Source of the DNA: CAZBDV01 sp964490765 | GTDB taxonomy: Bacteria > Cloacimonadota > Cloacimonadia > Cloacimonadales > JAJBBL01 | Length of the DNA stretch: 47,275 nt | NCBI GenBank assembly: GCA_964490765.1 | Contig: CAZBDV010000014.1 | Coordinates: forward strand, 1-47,275 | Reading direction: 5' to 3' | Shown: in pieces, positions 44,529-47,275 of the stretch | Layout: each line of letters starts with the position of its first letter | How positions within the stretch are numbered: the stretch's first letter is position 1 | Program-made: the position numbers and the translations under genes | Notes under the pieces: generated by a model | Database searches by the model: none | Told to the model about the DNA's origin: nothing | Seen by the model: only the letters and a program-made list of their open reading frames with translations

Positions 44529-45734
44529 ATGAAGATCTTAACAATCAACTGTGGTAGTTCATCAATCAAATTTAGCTTTATCGATACCGAACGAGAGGTT
44601 ATGCTAGCTGAAGGTATCGTTGAGAAAATCGGGGAGGATATCGGCCTTTTCTCCTACATCAGTGACAAATATACAAAGAAGAAAAGAGAGATCATAGTAG
44701 ATAATCATGAGAAAGGAATCCAGCTTATTCTCGATACACTCTTAGACAAGACTCACGGTGTGATAGAAGATGAGAGTGAGATAGATGGGGTTGGTCATCG
44801 TCTCGTTCACGGAGGTGAATTCTTCTCTGATTCTGTCATCATAGATAAACAGGTTATCGATGTGATGATCAAATGCTCAGATTTTGCCCCATTACATAAT
44901 CCGGCCAACATCAAGGGTGTCGAGGCTGTCGGGAAACATCTTCCCAACCTGACACAATGCGGTGTGTTTGATACGGCATTTCATCAAACAATGCCCTCCT
45001 GTGCTTATCTCTATCCCCTACCTCTGGAGTTCTACACCGAAAAAAAAATCCGCCGTTACGGCTTTCATGGCACTTCACATAAATATGTTTCTATGAAAGC
45101 TGCCGAATATGCAAAGAGAGACATATCTGAGCTGAAGATAATAACCTGCCATATTGGCAATGGAGCATCGATTACTGCGGTTAATAAAGGTAACTCTGTG
45201 GATACTTCCATGGGATTTACCCCACTGGAAGGGTTGATGATGGGCACCCGTTGCGGCGATATAGATCCCGCTATCCCGATACTCCTTGTCAGGCAGTTCA
45301 ATTACTCCATTGATGAGGTTAACACTATAATCAACAAGAAGAGTGGTATGCTCGGTTTATCTCAAATCAGTAATGATATGAGAGAGATCGAAGAGGAAAT
45401 ATTAGAGAAGAAAAATTCCAGAGCGATAGAGGCTTTCCAAGTCTATGCTTACAGGATTAAAAAATATATTGGTTCATATGCTGCTGTAATGAACGGTCTT
45501 GATATCCTTGTTTTCACAGGGGGTGTTGGAGAAAATATGCCAATACTGCGTGAAGAGGTATGCAAGGATATGGATTATCTCGGTTTAAAGCTGGATGAAA
45601 AGGAAAATAATCAGTTCACCAAAGGTTTTCTTGAATTACAGCAATCAGATTCCAGCGTAGCGGTCTATAAGATACCGACTAATGAGGAGTTGATGATAGC
45701 ACTGGAAACCGAACTACTGCTCAAGAACAGATAA
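44529..45734 (+). CDS. ackA: Acetate kinase
   Basis: AckA makes ATP from acetyl phosphate, the usual last step of fermentative acetate formation. The 401-aa protein has NCGSSSIKF near the start, GFHGTSHKYVS, CHIGNGASITAV and a C-terminal FTGGVGEN. No pta gene is adjacent. A hairpin with a T-rich tail follows (45751-45809), so this is the last gene of the unit. Confidence 0.96.
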   Translation: MKILTINCGSSSIKFSFIDTEREVMLAEGIVEKIGEDIGLFSYISDKYTKKKREIIVDNHEKGIQLILDTLLDKTHGVIEDESEIDGVGHRLVHGGEFFSDSVIIDKQVIDVMIKCSDFAPLHNPANIKGVEAVGKHLPNLTQCGVFDTAFHQTMPSCAYLYPLPLEFYTEKKIRRYGFHGTSHKYVSMKAAEYAKRDISELKIITCHIGNGASITAVNKGNSVDTSMGFTPLEGLMMGTRCGDIDPAIPILLVRQFNYSIDEVNTIINKKSGMLGLSQISNDMREIEEEILEKKNSRAIEAFQVYAYRIKKYIGSYAAVMNGLDILVFTGGVGENMPILREEVCKDMDYLGLKLDEKENNQFTKGFLELQQSDSSVAVYKIPTNEELMIALETELLLKNR

Positions 45735-45750
45735 GACACAATCGGTATTA

Positions 45751-45809
45751 AATAGCCTGGTTACTTATCATTCAAGATGAATATATATAGTAATCGGGCT
45801 ATTTTGCTT
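45751..45809 (+). terminator. Terminator between convergent ackA and the GGDEF gene
   Basis: A 15-bp stem with wobble pairs (AATAGCCTGGTTACT, 45751-45765, against 45789-45803) encloses a second small hairpin (ATTCA-AGA-TGAAT) and is followed by TTTGCTTTC. The right arm overlaps the minus-strand stop codon at 45799. It may act in both directions. Confidence 0.6.
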
Positions 45810-47130
45810 TCTTCTTCTCCCGCTTCTCCTCATACATCTTCAGATCAGCATATTTCAACAGATGATCGATCTCATCGCCATCATCGGGGTAAATGCTGGA
45901 ACCCAAACTGAACTCAATCGATATTTCCTGATCATCTATCTGTAATGGTTCGGCTATACCTTTGCGTAAACGTTCACTAATTATCTCAAGTTCTTTCTCT
46001 GATTGTATATTGTAAATGGCCAGCATGAATTCATCTCCACCAAACCGAGCTACAAAATCGAGGGGACGAATAAGGCTTTTAAGCTTCCTGGCTACATACC
46101 TCAAAACTTCATCACCCTTATAGTGACCAAAAGCATCGTTAACATCCTTGAAATTGTCGAGGTCGAGGAAAAGAATGCCTATTTTATCAGAAGTTCGTTG
46201 TGTCGCTGCTATCATCTTCTCGGTAAAATCATAAAAAAGTACCCTGTTGGGTAGTCGTGTGAGGTTATCGTATAAAGCCATCTTCTCCAGATTGATCAAT
46301 TGCTGTTTGTGATCTGTAATATCGGAGTGGACACCTATGAGCCTGACCGGACTACCGTCTTCATCCCATATAGCATGCCCTCGATAAAGGAACCAGCGAT
46401 ATGTTCCATCTTTGCATTGTAACCTCACATCGGAATTGAACTCTGGTTCAGATTTATTAAGATAATTACTGATAGATTTACGAAATCTTTCTTTATCGGC
46501 AGGATGGATGAGGGCAAAGAAAAAGACCAAATCGTCATCAATGACCTCGTTCCCGTATCCTAAAAGCTCTTTCCACTGAGGTGAGATGTATATCTTATCA
46601 GTCCTCAGATCCCAGTCCCAGATTCCACCTATTATATACTCCAGGATAACCTTCCAACGCTCTTCCTGTTCTACTAACTCTCGACCCTGTTTCACCACTT
46701 TGTTCTTCAGTACATCACGTTCATACCTGAGTTGGTCTTCAGCCTGTTTCAACCTGAGCAGAGCTCTTATCTGGGCTATCAATTCCGAATCTTCGAAAGG
46801 TTTATTCAGAAATGCATCTGCACCCATCTCCAGAAACTTGATCTTGAGCTCTTTATGATCGCTCAATCCGGTTACCACAATAATAGGAATATTGGCGTGG
46901 ACATCGTGGTTCTTTAAAATCCGACAGACTTCACAACCACTCATGTCGGGTAACTTGATATCAAGAATTATCAGATCTGGCTCTTCGCTGGATATCATAT
47001 CCAGGCCCTGTTTACCGGTATAGGCCTGCAGAACTTCAATACCCGGTTCGTAGGTTGTTATCAATTGACTGATCATTTCTGTCAGACTTTTGTCGTCATC
47101 AATAATGATTACTTTTACATCTCTGAACAT
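45799..47130 (-). CDS. Response regulator with PAS and GGDEF domains (diguanylate cyclase)
   Basis: The 443-aa soluble protein has a REC domain (1-120) with phospho-acceptor Asp57 and Lys in NKPF. A coiled linker (~125-155), a PAS domain (~160-280: GIWDWDLRTDKIYISPQWKE) and a GGDEF domain (~290-440) follow. The catalytic GGDEF is intact at 364-368, and RPLD five residues before it is the product-feedback I-site, so c-di-GMP synthesis is expected. No partner histidine kinase is visible. The orientation is opposite to ackA. Confidence 0.93.
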   Translation of the reverse strand: MFRDVKVIIIDDDKSLTEMISQLITTYEPGIEVLQAYTGKQGLDMISSEEPDLIILDIKLPDMSGCEVCRILKNHDVHANIPIIVVTGLSDHKELKIKFLEMGADAFLNKPFEDSELIAQIRALLRLKQAEDQLRYERDVLKNKVVKQGRELVEQEERWKVILEYIIGGIWDWDLRTDKIYISPQWKELLGYGNEVIDDDLVFFFALIHPADKERFRKSISNYLNKSEPEFNSDVRLQCKDGTYRWFLYRGHAIWDEDGSPVRLIGVHSDITDHKQQLINLEKMALYDNLTRLPNRVLFYDFTEKMIAATQRTSDKIGILFLDLDNFKDVNDAFGHYKGDEVLRYVARKLKSLIRPLDFVARFGGDEFMLAIYNIQSEKELEIISERLRKGIAEPLQIDDQEISIEFSLGSSIYPDDGDEIDHLLKYADLKMYEEKREKKKAK

Positions 47131-47254
47131 AAAAACCTCGTATTATCCATTTCAATACCTCTATGTCTATTCTTTCTCGTTTATCACATATCATTTCCAG
47201 CTCTTAATTTTTGTCAAGCTTACTTTATAGCGCAACTTAATAATAAGAGAGGGA

Positions 47255-47272
47255 ATTAGGTTGACACCTAAT
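47255..47272. promoter_or_regulatory. Palindrome overlapping a TTGACA near the right edge
   Basis: ATTAGGTTGACACCTAAT has 7-bp perfect arms around TGAC, so the palindrome contains a -35-like TTGACA (47261-47266) facing right. An operator over the promoter of a gene outside the window is a natural reading. Confidence 0.35.
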
Positions 47273-47275
47273 GGG

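Noticed and set aside
1..47275. CRISPR array, phage or insertion sequence
   Set aside because: I see no regularly spaced direct repeats, no transposase or integrase-like proteins and no terminal inverted repeats framing a gene.

Overview
The window reads as a stretch of bacterial chromosome from a diderm (outer-membrane) anaerobe, probably Candidatus Cloacimonadota or a neighbouring FCB-group candidate phylum. Evidence for an outer membrane: a TolC-type channel, a membrane-fusion protein, lipoproteins, and an LPS-type glycosyltransferase run ending in a GT9 heptosyltransferase. Evidence for the lineage: two large secreted proteins end in the 'NPFNP' beta-sandwich sorting domain (FlgD-like / type IX-like) common in these phyla. 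Evidence for anaerobic life: 2-oxoacid:ferredoxin oxidoreductase, superoxide reductase and acetate kinase. The phylum call is inference. I see no phage, insertion sequence, integrase, CRISPR array or rRNA; this is mostly housekeeping chromosome with accessory surface and envelope genes.

Layout. 1-24: 3' end of a tRNA or tmRNA. 194-3554: gatE-gatD, the archaeal-type Glu-tRNA(Gln) amidotransferase, unexpected in a bacterium. 4059-8385: a small membrane peptide, a GLUG-repeat surface protein and a CPH-type copper P-type ATPase. 8640-11779: korA-korB and superoxide reductase, closed by a strong terminator. 11877-12735: an NlpE-like lipoprotein divergent from a zinc-ribbon protein. 12813-16196 (minus): ftsB, a B12-binding radical SAM protein and an MgtE-like transporter lacking its N-domain. 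16416-21396: adk, ktrB, ktrA, a two-TM PAS protein and rluD. 21651-24503: a DUF6485 Cys-rich protein, ribBA, a TPM-domain protein and a DUF445-like protein. 24521-28223: a TolC/HlyD pair, an acidic lipoprotein and a TPR protein. 28377-30887: a secreted M14 carboxypeptidase. 30888-31238: a gap with a perfect 18-bp hairpin and a degraded coding trace. 31239-33692: priA. 33770-37621 (minus): a CDP-glycerol-type glycosyl/phosphotransferase followed by two tandem secreted metallo-beta-lactamase-fold lipoproteins. 37838-43574: M42 aminopeptidase, murI and four glycosyltransferases. 43682-45734: an unknown 107-aa protein, ndk and ackA. 45799-47130 (minus): a REC-PAS-GGDEF regulator.

How the genes work together. 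KorAB makes acyl-CoA and reduced ferredoxin, and AckA makes ATP from acetyl phosphate. SOR and possibly CopB and NlpE handle oxidative and copper stress. KtrAB with the PAS protein looks like a potassium uptake unit with its own membrane sensor. MurI, the glycosyltransferases, FtsB and the CDP-glycerol-type transferase serve the envelope. The two metallo-beta-lactamase lipoproteins and the M14 protease look like surface hydrolases.

Most worth a second look: bacterial GatDE, the tandem surface MBL lipoproteins, the KtrA-overlapping PAS protein, the 30.9-31.1 kb hairpin and gene remnant, and the recurrent TTGAC elements that lack an obvious -10 partner.
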